From contig JAFDXL010000008.1 of the NCBI GenBank assembly GCA_018267955.1, forward strand, positions 124,001 to 188,000: DNA of 64,000 nucleotides. The letters are read 5' to 3'. Positions 42,201-50,218 of the stretch are shown piece after piece. Source of the stretch: Bacteroidota bacterium. GTDB taxonomy: Bacteria; Bacteroidota; Bacteroidia; Chitinophagales; Chitinophagaceae. Below the pieces are notes generated by a model. The model worked only from the letters and a program-made list of their open reading frames with translations. It was not told the DNA's origin and made no database searches. The position numbers and the translations under genes are program-made. Each line of letters starts with the position of its first letter. Position 1 is the stretch's first letter.

Positions 42201-43208
42201 ATGAGAAGTGTTTCATATATTTTCCTGGTAATAATCGGGATGACTGTTTTTGGTTCCTGTAAAGACAAGAAAGGTAGCGCAAGCAACAGCCCGGCCCTTA
42301 CAGCCACCCCTGAGTTGAAAAATATTACAGAAAAAATAAATGACAATCCTAAGGATGCGGCATTGTACTTTCAGCGTGGCGTTATTCTTCATCGTCTGCA
42401 GGAAGATACTTTAGCGCTAAACGATTTTAAACAAGCTACAAAGCTGGATTCTACAAAGGCGGAATACTTCAGCGCCGTTGGTGATCTGATGTTTGAGCAT
42501 AAAGACGTTACGGGTTCTGTAAAATGGCTGCAAAAAGCATTAGACCTTAATCCCGGCGATAAGAAGGCACAATTGAAGGTGGCGAAGATGTTTGTATACA
42601 TCAAAGAGTATTCTTCTGCTTTTAAAGCCATTAACACAGTTTTGCGGCAGGATGTATATAATCCCGAAGCCTATTTCCTAAAGGGGATGATTTATAAAGA
42701 CCTTAAGGATACGGCTAAGGCTATTTCCAGCTTTCAAACAGCAGTGCAGGTAGCTCCGGATTACAAGGAAGCAGTGCTGCAACTGGGGAGTATTTATAGT
42801 AGCCGGGGAAATCCCATTGCATTAACGTATTTTCAGAATGCATGGAAGCTGGATACTACTGATGCTTTTCCGCTGTTTGCCCGTGGCGTATATTATCAGC
42901 ATAGAAATGAGCTGGAACTTGCTAAACAAGAATACAGGAATGTTATAATGAGAGACAGGCAATATATAGATGCCTATTTTAATATCGCCTATGTTTACAT
43001 GCAGCAGGATTCTTTGGATAAAGCAATGCGCCAATACGACATCCTTGTACAAATAGACCAATCAGACCCAGAAGCTTACTATAATCGTGGTGTTTGTTTC
43101 GAAAAGATGGGAAAAAAGCAGGAAGCTATAAACGACTATAAGCAGGCCCTTGTATTTGACGATAAATATCAGCCTGCTCACGACGCTCTTGTTCGCATAG
43201 GAGGATGA
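42201..43208 (+). CDS. TPR-repeat lipoprotein
   Basis: This 335-residue protein has the lipobox VFGSC followed by KDKKG. From about residue 48 to the end there are eight consecutive 34-residue TPR units (AALYFQRGVILHRLQEDTLA; PEAYFLKGMIYKDLKDTAKA; IDAYFNIAYVYMQQDSLDKA; PEAYYNRGVCFEKMGKKQEA), forming a superhelical protein-binding scaffold. It is anchored to a membrane and should act in the periplasm as an assembly or docking protein. The neighbours encode a barrel and two secreted proteins, so it may organise them; that link is inferred from position. Confidence 0.9.
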   Translation: MRSVSYIFLVIIGMTVFGSCKDKKGSASNSPALTATPELKNITEKINDNPKDAALYFQRGVILHRLQEDTLALNDFKQATKLDSTKAEYFSAVGDLMFEHKDVTGSVKWLQKALDLNPGDKKAQLKVAKMFVYIKEYSSAFKAINTVLRQDVYNPEAYFLKGMIYKDLKDTAKAISSFQTAVQVAPDYKEAVLQLGSIYSSRGNPIALTYFQNAWKLDTTDAFPLFARGVYYQHRNELELAKQEYRNVIMRDRQYIDAYFNIAYVYMQQDSLDKAMRQYDILVQIDQSDPEAYYNRGVCFEKMGKKQEAINDYKQALVFDDKYQPAHDALVRIGG

Positions 43209-43256
43209 TAGGATTACAGCTAGTTTTATTATTTTTAATAGCAAATAAGATGTCTA

Positions 43257-43712
43257 TTGATTGCTAAAATTTTATTTGCGGGGTCCTTATTCTTTTTTTC
43301 GTTTGGCAAACTCACTGCTCAGGAAAGTTTTTTTGAAACAGCAGCCATACCTCTTGATAGTGCTATCACCGTTACATTGACATCGAAGGATGCGACAGCG
43401 TTTGATTATTATAACATCTATAATTTTCAATACCTGCAAGGATCTGAAAAGCTGCAGGCAGCATTTATGGTTCCTAAGAACACAGACAAGTTCACGCTGT
43501 TGCAGAAAAGCAAGGTAAAGCTATGCCGCATTACCAGCTTTATAAATAGCTGGAAGGGTATTGAGGGTGATCCGGTACCGGTGGAAGATTATATTGAAAT
43601 GCCGCGGGCAGATGGTAAGGGTAAAATACATATAAACCTTGACCCTGATCTGGCCGACCCGGTATATACCATTTGTGGTACAGAAAAAGCAGTAGCAAAA
43701 AGCAAGAAGTGA
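43257..43712 (+). CDS. Exported protein of unknown function, TTG start
   Basis: This 151-residue protein has a TTG start (43257), chosen because it yields a full signal peptide (MIAKILFAGSLFFFSFGKLT, then AQES) and the nearest ATG is out of frame. The mature part has beta character (IPLDSAITVTLTSKDATAFD) and two Cys (KLCRI, YTICG). Its last codon overlaps the GTG of the next gene within GTGA, so the pair is translationally coupled. No family is recognised. Confidence 0.72.
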   Translation: MIAKILFAGSLFFFSFGKLTAQESFFETAAIPLDSAITVTLTSKDATAFDYYNIYNFQYLQGSEKLQAAFMVPKNTDKFTLLQKSKVKLCRITSFINSWKGIEGDPVPVEDYIEMPRADGKGKIHINLDPDLADPVYTICGTEKAVAKSKK

Positions 43713-44533
43713 ATTTCTTCCTGAAAATATTATTATTCGCAACAGTAATCGCAATTGGGCATGGCAATGTATGCTTTGCCCAGAAGAAGCATCGCCGTGA
43801 GGAAGAAAAACCTACGAAAACCGCTGCAGGAGATACAGTTTCTCCGAAATACAAGATCATTGATGGAACGAAGCCGCCAGCGGGAACTCTTGTGCCCATG
43901 TACAAAGAGAAAGTAATAACTATAGAAAAGGCTGATAAAAAGAAATCGTTCAAGGACCTGCCGATTATCTACGATACTATTCATGCTAAGCCTAAAAGAG
44001 TATTAGGCCAGGAGACTATCATTGATGACCGAAAACCCGTTGTAATTGGTAATAAAGACAAGCAAGGTGATGATACTGCAACCCGCGCAGTAATCATAGA
44101 AAATGCCCGCTGCAAATGCATAGTGATGAGCATGAAGGTGCAGGATACTATTAATTTTGAAGATTACATCAACTATAGTTTTATTTTCGAGAACAAATGC
44201 AAGGAGCAGGTTTGGATACATTCAGGCAGCTTTAGATTCCTGGTTAATGATGTTTTTGGACATGCTGTAACGCGTATCCGAAAGATCGATTTTGTGAAAC
44301 GGTACGATTATCCCGAATATGTAAAGTTGAGTCCCGGGGAAACTTTTGAGTTCAATTTTGCGGATGATCCGTTTTTTGAATACAAAATGAACAGAACCCA
44401 GGAATATAAATTCAACTTCTTATATAGCAATACCGCAACCCAGGTAAAAGACAACAAGAAGACAGGTAAAAAATTACTTACTAATATTTATCAGTGTCTT
44501 GAGGTGCGAGACAAAAATGTGTACGTTCGATAG
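43709..44533 (+). CDS. Exported protein coupled to its neighbour, GTG start
   Basis: This 274-residue protein, taken from the GTG at 43709, has a clean signal peptide (MNFFLKILLFATVIAIGHGN, then VCFA before QKK); an in-frame ATG at 43673 would put 12 polar residues ahead of it. The N-terminal half is basic and Pro/Lys-rich (KKHRREEEKPTKTAA). The C-terminal half looks globular: ARCKCIVMSMKVQDTINFED, then FENKCKEQVWIHSGSFRFLV and LSPGETFEFNFADDPFFEYK, like a small C2 or Ig-type sandwich. Function unknown. Confidence 0.75.
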   Translation: MNFFLKILLFATVIAIGHGNVCFAQKKHRREEEKPTKTAAGDTVSPKYKIIDGTKPPAGTLVPMYKEKVITIEKADKKKSFKDLPIIYDTIHAKPKRVLGQETIIDDRKPVVIGNKDKQGDDTATRAVIIENARCKCIVMSMKVQDTINFEDYINYSFIFENKCKEQVWIHSGSFRFLVNDVFGHAVTRIRKIDFVKRYDYPEYVKLSPGETFEFNFADDPFFEYKMNRTQEYKFNFLYSNTATQVKDNKKTGKKLLTNIYQCLEVRDKNVYVR

Positions 44534-44534
44534 A

Positions 44535-45152
44535 TCAGCCTTCTGTTTTAAATCGTTCTATTTCTTTAAGATTATCAGTTATCTCTTTTATGTTTTGACT
44601 ATAAAGCCTGCGGTACAATAGCAGCATCGCTACAGTAGCAGCGATCAGGCCCGTTACAAGTTGAGGCAAGAAAAAAGTGATATCCTCGAAAATGTCAACG
44701 CCGTGTACCCAAAACATCATTACGGCAAATAATGCTGAAATAAATATCGGGGCAAGTATCAGCGAAGTAGTTTTTTCTATCGAGATAATGAGCCTGTATT
44801 GGTTTATCTTCTTTGCGGTTTCTGTTATGGCATCAGTATTAAGATCGATGTTGTTTAGATGCCGTATTTTATAGATACATAACACCATCGCAGCCAAAAT
44901 AAATATCAGCGACAATACATAGCAACCTTTAAGTAAAGCATTCATATCTCTATCTGCAAAGTGCACTGCAAACAGCAATAATACAAGCCCGCATACAACG
45001 ATGCCAATGTATTCGAGGTTAATGAGCCTCCTGATGACACTTTTAGATTTATCTTTTAATATATAGTTTACCAAATGTTCATTTAGTGCTGTGTTTTTCT
45101 GCAGCATTTTATCATGCTGCTGCCACATTTCTTTCATTTTGTCCAGATCCAT
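44535..45152 (-). CDS. Four-TM protein coupled to ECF sigma factor (possible anti-sigma)
   Basis: This 205-residue protein has a soluble N-terminal part ([20 protein letters not shown].., about 45 residues), then four membrane helices in two hairpins ([68 protein letters not shown]) and a charged tail. It begins 4 nt after the sigma factor stop, the usual place of the sigma's membrane inhibitor. It lacks the His/Cys zinc motif of classical anti-sigma factors, so the mechanism may differ. Confidence 0.78.
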   Translation of the reverse strand: MDLDKMKEMWQQHDKMLQKNTALNEHLVNYILKDKSKSVIRRLINLEYIGIVVCGLVLLLFAVHFADRDMNALLKGCYVLSLIFILAAMVLCIYKIRHLNNIDLNTDAITETAKKINQYRLIISIEKTTSLILAPIFISALFAVMMFWVHGVDIFEDITFFLPQLVTGLIAATVAMLLLYRRLYSQNIKEITDNLKEIERFKTEG

Positions 45153-45156
45153 ATCC

Positions 45157-45663
45157 TCATTTTTTATCGTTAATATATGGTTCAGCCTTTTTACGCAGGC
45201 GTTCTTTTATACGGGCTATCTTTGTTCCTACATTGCTTATACTTATTCCCATTATCTCTGCAATCTCAGCATGGCTGCGATCTTCCATGTACAGCAGTAC
45301 CAATGCTTTGTCAAGTGGTGGAAGTAGCCCTATTAATTGTTGCATTATTTTATATTCTTCCGTTAATATCGGATGCGTATTATCCTCTAAATCAGCCGGT
45401 AAGCTGCCAGTAGTATCCGGCCGGTTCTTTTGCTTCCGTTTATGGGTAATGGCGGTATTGAGCGCTACCCGGTAAAGCCAGGTACTTACTGCCGACTCAC
45501 CCCGAAATCGCGGATAAGCAGTCCATGCCTGCAATATTATTTCCTGGAACAGGTCTTTAAGATCTTCGGTATTTGATGCATACATATTGCAAACCTTGTA
45601 GATCAGGGATTCGAACTGTCGCAGTACGGCCAGGAATTCTTCTTTGTCGCTGGTGCTACCCAT
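45157..45663 (-). CDS. ECF-type RNA polymerase sigma factor
   Basis: This 168-residue protein has sigma region 2, [20 protein letters not shown] followed by [20 protein letters not shown], and region 4, [20 protein letters not shown] followed by [20 protein letters not shown]. Between them a linker of about 30 residues replaces region 3, as in all ECF factors. It directs RNA polymerase to a small stress or envelope regulon. It is the first gene of an operon with the four-TM protein and is divergent from the Spy-like gene, a likely target. Confidence 0.95.
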   Translation of the reverse strand: MGSTSDKEEFLAVLRQFESLIYKVCNMYASNTEDLKDLFQEIILQAWTAYPRFRGESAVSTWLYRVALNTAITHKRKQKNRPDTTGSLPADLEDNTHPILTEEYKIMQQLIGLLPPLDKALVLLYMEDRSHAEIAEIMGISISNVGTKIARIKERLRKKAEPYINDKK

Positions 45664-45789
45664 GCACTATTAGTATCTTTGCTGGTTTAAAAATCACATC
45701 GTTAAGAAATAATTTCATAGTACTACTATAAACTTTTCCATTTTAAACCTTTATCCATAATGAGTGTCCAATACAAAACATAGTTTTTG

Positions 45790-46263
45790 ATGAATAAAAT
45801 AAGTAAAAATATCTTGCTGGTCATCCTGTTGGGAGTAACCTTGAATGCAGACGCGCAAAATATGGATAGCCAGCCTAAAAGCCCTGAAGAACGTGGAGCC
45901 CGGATGGAGACTGTGCTTATGAAAAACATCGACGTGACAAAAGAGCAAAAAGAAGCATTAACACAAGTGTTTACAAGGTATGCCAATAATATGCAGACCT
46001 ATAGAACAGAAGGTACCAATAAAGAAATGCTCGATGCTATTAATAATAAACGGGATGCGGGTGTAAAAGAGATATTAAATGACGACAATAAATACAGTCA
46101 GTATCTAATGGCTGTGGACGAAATGAAGAAGAAGATGGACGAGCGTCGTAAAGAAGGCGTAGGCCCACGCGGCGGACATGGTGGTGGCCGCAGGGGACAG
46201 GGTAGTGGTATGGGTAATATGGGTGGAGGAATGAGCCAGAGTGCTGATAATAGCAACTTTTAA
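45790..46263 (+). CDS. Spy/CpxP-like periplasmic protein with Gly-rich tail
   Basis: This 157-residue protein is read from the ATG at 45790 (a TTG directly before it is in frame). The signal peptide ends NADA before QNMDS. Residues about 30-115 form charged helices of the LTXXQ/Spy type (PEERGARMETVLMKNIDVTK; EQKEALTQVFTRYANNMQTY; EMLDAINNKRDAGVKEILND), here a metal-resistance or chaperone-like helical hairpin. A Gly/Arg/Met-rich tail (GGHGGGRRGQGSGMGNMGGG) follows. A TATCTTTG box about 110 bp upstream could serve as its promoter. A role in envelope stress is inferred. Confidence 0.85.
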   Translation: MNKISKNILLVILLGVTLNADAQNMDSQPKSPEERGARMETVLMKNIDVTKEQKEALTQVFTRYANNMQTYRTEGTNKEMLDAINNKRDAGVKEILNDDNKYSQYLMAVDEMKKKMDERRKEGVGPRGGHGGGRRGQGSGMGNMGGGMSQSADNSNF

Positions 46264-46343
46264 TAATCCATATAAAGAATTATGCGCCTATAGTAGTGTC
46301 ACTGCTAATAAGGCTTGCCATTAATTACCATTAAATTTTACCA

Positions 46344-47504
46344 ATGAATAAAACAAAACTGGCATTGGCTGTAATAGCCATGTGGGGTATGCTTTTCGCA
46401 AGCAGCTGTAAAAAAGATAATGCAGTGCCTGCAGATACGAATACAGGTACATCTGCAACTGCCAATTCCACCCATACCCTCGTCGGGTTATTTAATATGG
46501 GAGATTACACAGCCGCCTCTAATCTTCAACTGCTGGATAGTACACTCAATGTTGCAAGCAATATTAATACCAGTTCTGCGGTAATGAATTTTCAGAGATG
46601 GAATATCAATGGTACCATCCGATATACCTACCAGTTATATGATCCAACTGCGAAATCCATTGCCGGTGTAGGATACATCCCGGGAAGCGCTGTATTATTA
46701 GATGAAAACCTTAAAGAGATAAAACGCTTCAGATTATTGCCATATGGTAGTAGAACTACTGCTGATATTGATGCTCTGGATGGCCATGATTTTATATTGC
46801 TTGATGATAACCATTATATAGCAATGACATATTATCAAAAAGCCGTAAGCAATATCGATAGCTCGTTGCATCCCGCAGCCGGGTGTACTGTTGTAGCACC
46901 GATCATCCAGGAGGTACAAAACGGAAGTGTTGTATGGGAATGGGATGCTACTGATCACCCTGAGTTTTATGCTAATAGCGTGGAAGCGAACGATTATACA
47001 AACACAACTAAGGCGCAGGATTATATGCATATGAATAGTATGTTTATTGATCCTAAGGATAATAACCTGGTATGTTCTTTCAGAAACCAAAACCAGATTG
47101 TTAAGGTCAATCGTAAGACAGGCAGTATAATTTGGAGGCTTGGTGGGAAAAATAGCGATTTTCCTATCACAGCAGACCAAAAATTCCTTCGCCAGCATGA
47201 TGCTACAATTAACAGTGAAGGACATATAATGATGATGGATAACGGAGATGCAACTGAAAGGCCTTATAGCAGGGTGGTAGAATTGGCAATAGACGAATCT
47301 GCTAAAACTATTTCCTCCTTTAAATCTTTGCAGTTGCCCTATAGTCTTTTCTGCCAGTACATGGGGTCTGTGCAGAAAACTGCAAATACTTATTTCATTG
47401 GTTGTGGTTCTGTGCCACGCATATTAGAGATCAATTTCAATAATGGTAGTGTAGTGGCTGATAAAACGCTTAGCAGTGCATCATATAGGGCCCTGCGGTA
47501 TTGA
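46344..47504 (+). CDS. Arylsulfotransferase-like lipoprotein
   Basis: This 386-residue protein has the lipobox FASSC followed by KKDN. The propeller-type ASST signature is clear: VQNGSVVWEWDATDHPEF, AQDYMHMNSMFIDPKDNNLV, FRNQNQIVKVNRKTGSIIWR, LGGKNSDFPI, FLRQHDATINSEGHIMMMDN. His in YMHMNS and RQHDA correspond to the conserved active-site His of the family, which moves sulfate between phenolic compounds without PAPS. As a lipoprotein it acts in the periplasm or on the surface. Substrate unknown; a purely structural role is possible. Confidence 0.87.
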   Translation: MNKTKLALAVIAMWGMLFASSCKKDNAVPADTNTGTSATANSTHTLVGLFNMGDYTAASNLQLLDSTLNVASNINTSSAVMNFQRWNINGTIRYTYQLYDPTAKSIAGVGYIPGSAVLLDENLKEIKRFRLLPYGSRTTADIDALDGHDFILLDDNHYIAMTYYQKAVSNIDSSLHPAAGCTVVAPIIQEVQNGSVVWEWDATDHPEFYANSVEANDYTNTTKAQDYMHMNSMFIDPKDNNLVCSFRNQNQIVKVNRKTGSIIWRLGGKNSDFPITADQKFLRQHDATINSEGHIMMMDNGDATERPYSRVVELAIDESAKTISSFKSLQLPYSLFCQYMGSVQKTANTYFIGCGSVPRILEINFNNGSVVADKTLSSASYRALRY

Positions 47505-47528
47505 TGAATACATCATATTGGTACAAAC

Positions 47529-47556
47529 AATAAGGGCCGCAAATGCGGCCCTTATT
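47529..47556. terminator. Bidirectional terminator
   Basis: AATAAGGGCCGC and GCGGCCCTTATT make a 12-bp stem with an AAAT loop, between the sulfotransferase-like gene and the convergent ELWxxDGT gene. Confidence 0.9.
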
Positions 47557-47575
47557 GTTATTGGTGTTAATGCTT

Positions 47576-49090
47576 TTAATTCTTTACTAACTTCCCCATC
47601 ATGTACTTAACCCCATCTTTATTGTATGCTGTGTAGTAATACATGCCCGGTACCCAGCTTTTTATATTAATAGTAATGGCAGGCATATCGCTGCTTATAT
47701 TGCACTCGTTCACTTTTTTTCCGGCCTGGTCTGTGAACACTATGTGCAACGTTTCCTGTTTTTTACCTTTAAACGATAGATTCACGTATTCTGACGCAGG
47801 GTTGGGGAACACGCGAATGTCTCCGGCGAATGAAACATTTTTTACCGAAACTTCTGTATAGTTAAATTTAAATAGTTCAGTGCCCACACCGCCACATTCC
47901 TGCGCACGGAAGTACAAGTCATTGCCAATTACGGTGAGCTCTTTGGGATCGCTGCTATTTGTTCCCGTGCATAGATCCATAACCTGTTTTGCACCATCTG
48001 TGGTATCATAAGACCATAACTCGTAACCGGTAGCCTGGTTGTATGCGCTGAAATATAACTTGCCGCCATACGGTGTTATCCATAATGGATCCTGGCTGCC
48101 GGTCGTTTTTATTTTTGGGGCTAAACCATAGTTACCTGTTGTTTCGTCGTAAGTAAAGAGGTAGTAATTGTTATCGTTGCTGTCCTTGGCATTGAAGTAT
48201 ATTTTGCCATTCATAGACGCGATAATAGTTTCTGAGCGGGATGGTATTCCGTCTCTGAATCCTCTTACGGCATCGGTAATGCGGGCAGGATTGTTTGTAC
48301 CATCATATACCCATAATTCCCGCCCTGCTGAATCTGCCGCGCTGAAGTACATCTTGCCGTTGATGACCGTTAAGTTTTGTGGCCATGAACCTGCCGGCCC
48401 GGCTTTAATATCTGCCAGTAATGATGTGTTTGCAAATACAGGGTCAAATTCAAATAGCTCATTATTGCCAATACCGCTATCGGCTGTAAAGTAGATTTTA
48501 TTGTTAAACACGGTAAGGTTACCATTCACACTGCTATCGGGGCCGGGGTTGATGTCCGTGAGCTGGTTAGCGGGTGTAGCTGCCACCGGGTCGTAAGACC
48601 AAAGTTCATAACCAATATTGCTATTGCGTGCGCAGAAGTATAATACACCGTTCAACGCAACATAATCATCAGGATCGCTTCCCTCGCTTCCTGTAACAAT
48701 ATCCTGCACCAAGGTTGGCATAGTAGCACCATTGAACACGTAAATTTCAGGGCCGGTTGTACCACTGTTACCGGTGAAATATAGCTTATTGTTGAGCACG
48801 ATTGTCGGGCGGTTAGAATATTGTTCAACAGCGCTGCCTGCAAGTGGGTTAAGATCCAGCACCAGCACCGGCTGATTTACTCCATCACATGTGTATAGCT
48901 CAAATCCATCTCCAATACCTTCATCTGCAAAAAAACAGATCTTTCCTCCGTTTGCTGCATTAAATGGTGTTAAGTATAAGGGATATGAACTTCCTACTTT
49001 GTTCAGATCAAATTTTTTTAGCCCGGGTGTTTGTGCCAATGCAAGATTCCCTATTGCCAGGAATAATAAAATAATAAAGCTAACTCTCAT
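47576..49090 (-). CDS. ELWxxDGT-repeat T9SS-secreted protein
   Basis: This 504-residue protein has a signal peptide ending NLALA before QTPGL. It carries six to seven repeats of about 48 residues with the pattern NGKLYFSA.....G.ELW.YDGT.....L..DI..G..GS.P..L: DGFELYTCDGVN, GPEIYVFNGAT, GYELWSYDPV, NNELFEFDPV, GRELWVYDGTN, GYELWSYDTTD. These repeats are thought to build a beta-propeller. The type A sorting domain (IRVFPNPASEYVNLSF; GMYYYTAYNKDGVKYMMGKL) ends it. Displayed on the surface or released; the ligand is unknown. Confidence 0.9.
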   Translation of the reverse strand: MRVSFIILLFLAIGNLALAQTPGLKKFDLNKVGSSYPLYLTPFNAANGGKICFFADEGIGDGFELYTCDGVNQPVLVLDLNPLAGSAVEQYSNRPTIVLNNKLYFTGNSGTTGPEIYVFNGATMPTLVQDIVTGSEGSDPDDYVALNGVLYFCARNSNIGYELWSYDPVAATPANQLTDINPGPDSSVNGNLTVFNNKIYFTADSGIGNNELFEFDPVFANTSLLADIKAGPAGSWPQNLTVINGKMYFSAADSAGRELWVYDGTNNPARITDAVRGFRDGIPSRSETIIASMNGKIYFNAKDSNDNNYYLFTYDETTGNYGLAPKIKTTGSQDPLWITPYGGKLYFSAYNQATGYELWSYDTTDGAKQVMDLCTGTNSSDPKELTVIGNDLYFRAQECGGVGTELFKFNYTEVSVKNVSFAGDIRVFPNPASEYVNLSFKGKKQETLHIVFTDQAGKKVNECNISSDMPAITINIKSWVPGMYYYTAYNKDGVKYMMGKLVKN

Positions 49091-49223
49091 TCTACATATT
49101 AAAATGTCAATTCACTAAGTTATGTAAAAAGCAGCAGGCAATTCAGAATGGCGTAGATATCGTGTTAATAAATTAAGTTCTTCTAAAGGCTTATCAAATA
49201 GTATTTTTAATATATTTGATAAG

Positions 49224-49556
49224 ATGAAAGAAGGAAAGCTAAAACTAGATGAGGCCCGGCAAATATGCAGCGAGTACGTGGATCTCGTTGGCCAGCCCTT
49301 TTGCGGAGAATATCGCAACCTGGGTAATATCGAAGCCGTTGTAGTAAGCCCGTATGGCAAACTGGAGAAGTTTTATTTTTTAAAGCAATATCAGATTTTC
49401 AAGGATGCCAATAGCGCTTTAGCTTTTTATAACGGTGATGATTACGATGTAGTATTAATTGGGCATGATTCATTACAGCAACCGGTCTGCAGGGATTTAA
49501 GCGCCCACCTCGCGTTTTATATTAGTAATCCCGATCTCCGGATCGTACTTGACTAA
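49224..49556 (+). CDS. Small cytosolic protein of unknown function
   Basis: This 110-residue protein (MKEGKLKLDEARQICSEYVD...) has alternating helix and strand segments and an acidic core (YNGDDYDVVLIGHDSLQQPV), ending LRIVLD. There is no signal peptide or membrane helix. A TATATTTG sequence ends 5 bp before the ATG; if it is a real -7 box the message would be leaderless, but no matching -33 element is seen. No family recognised. It is divergent from the ELWxxDGT gene. Confidence 0.65.
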   Translation: MKEGKLKLDEARQICSEYVDLVGQPFCGEYRNLGNIEAVVVSPYGKLEKFYFLKQYQIFKDANSALAFYNGDDYDVVLIGHDSLQQPVCRDLSAHLAFYISNPDLRIVLD

Positions 49557-49779
49557 TGGTTGCAGGTGCAAATGATAAGCTTGTTATATTCCCGCGTTGG
49601 TACATCTGATTTCTGTATATTCATTTTCTGTTAATTTTTTTTATTTTTATACTGAGCTTGTTTTCGCAATCAATAAAGAGTAATGACGCGCCGGCTTAGT
49701 TTGCGAATAAATCATTCAAGCTGGCGTGCCTGATCGGAGGTGATAACTAAAATAGTTTTCATTCTTTTTAAATGCGACA

Positions 49780-50070
49780 ATGTTTATGTCACGCGAACAA
49801 CAAGTTATTGATAGTTTTTCCAATATCGCATCCGGGGTACTGGCGCAATATGCTCATAACATCGAAGCGCTAACTGCAATTAAAGGTGGCAGGCCATCTT
49901 TTGAGGAGCTTATGTCTGAATTGCAATTACTAGAGAAAGATCTCACTTCAAAAGCAGTGAAAATTATCGAGATGTACAAAAAAGAAGTAGATGCACCGAT
50001 AGAAGAACTCACAAATGCAATGAAACAAATTATTACTAATACAATTAATGTATATATAAAAACCATATAG
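49780..50070 (+). CDS. Small helical cytosolic protein of unknown function
   Basis: This 96-residue protein is predicted to be almost all helix (SREQQVIDSFSNIASGVLAQ; FEELMSELQLLEKDLTSKAV; APIEELTNAMKQIITNTINV), probably a coiled-coil hairpin. It could start at 49780 or at the next ATG, 49786. There is no signal peptide and no known motif. It precedes the giant surface-gene cluster by about 150 bp, which holds no gene. Confidence 0.6.
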   Translation: MFMSREQQVIDSFSNIASGVLAQYAHNIEALTAIKGGRPSFEELMSELQLLEKDLTSKAVKIIEMYKKEVDAPIEELTNAMKQIITNTINVYIKTI

Positions 50071-50218
50071 CTGATAATCAATGCGTTAATTGTTATTTTT
50101 GGCATATTTATCTTTTGTTAACTGGATTATAATCTAATTAAAAAACACTTATCGGCAGGTTACCACCTTACAATTCTGTATTTTTATTATAGTACATATA
50201 ATATACTGTAATACTATA

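Noticed and set aside
49211-49223. TATATTTG directly before the ATG at 49224 as a promoter
   Set aside because: No TTTG at the proper distance, and the start site would fall on the start codon; chance match in AT-rich DNA is more likely.
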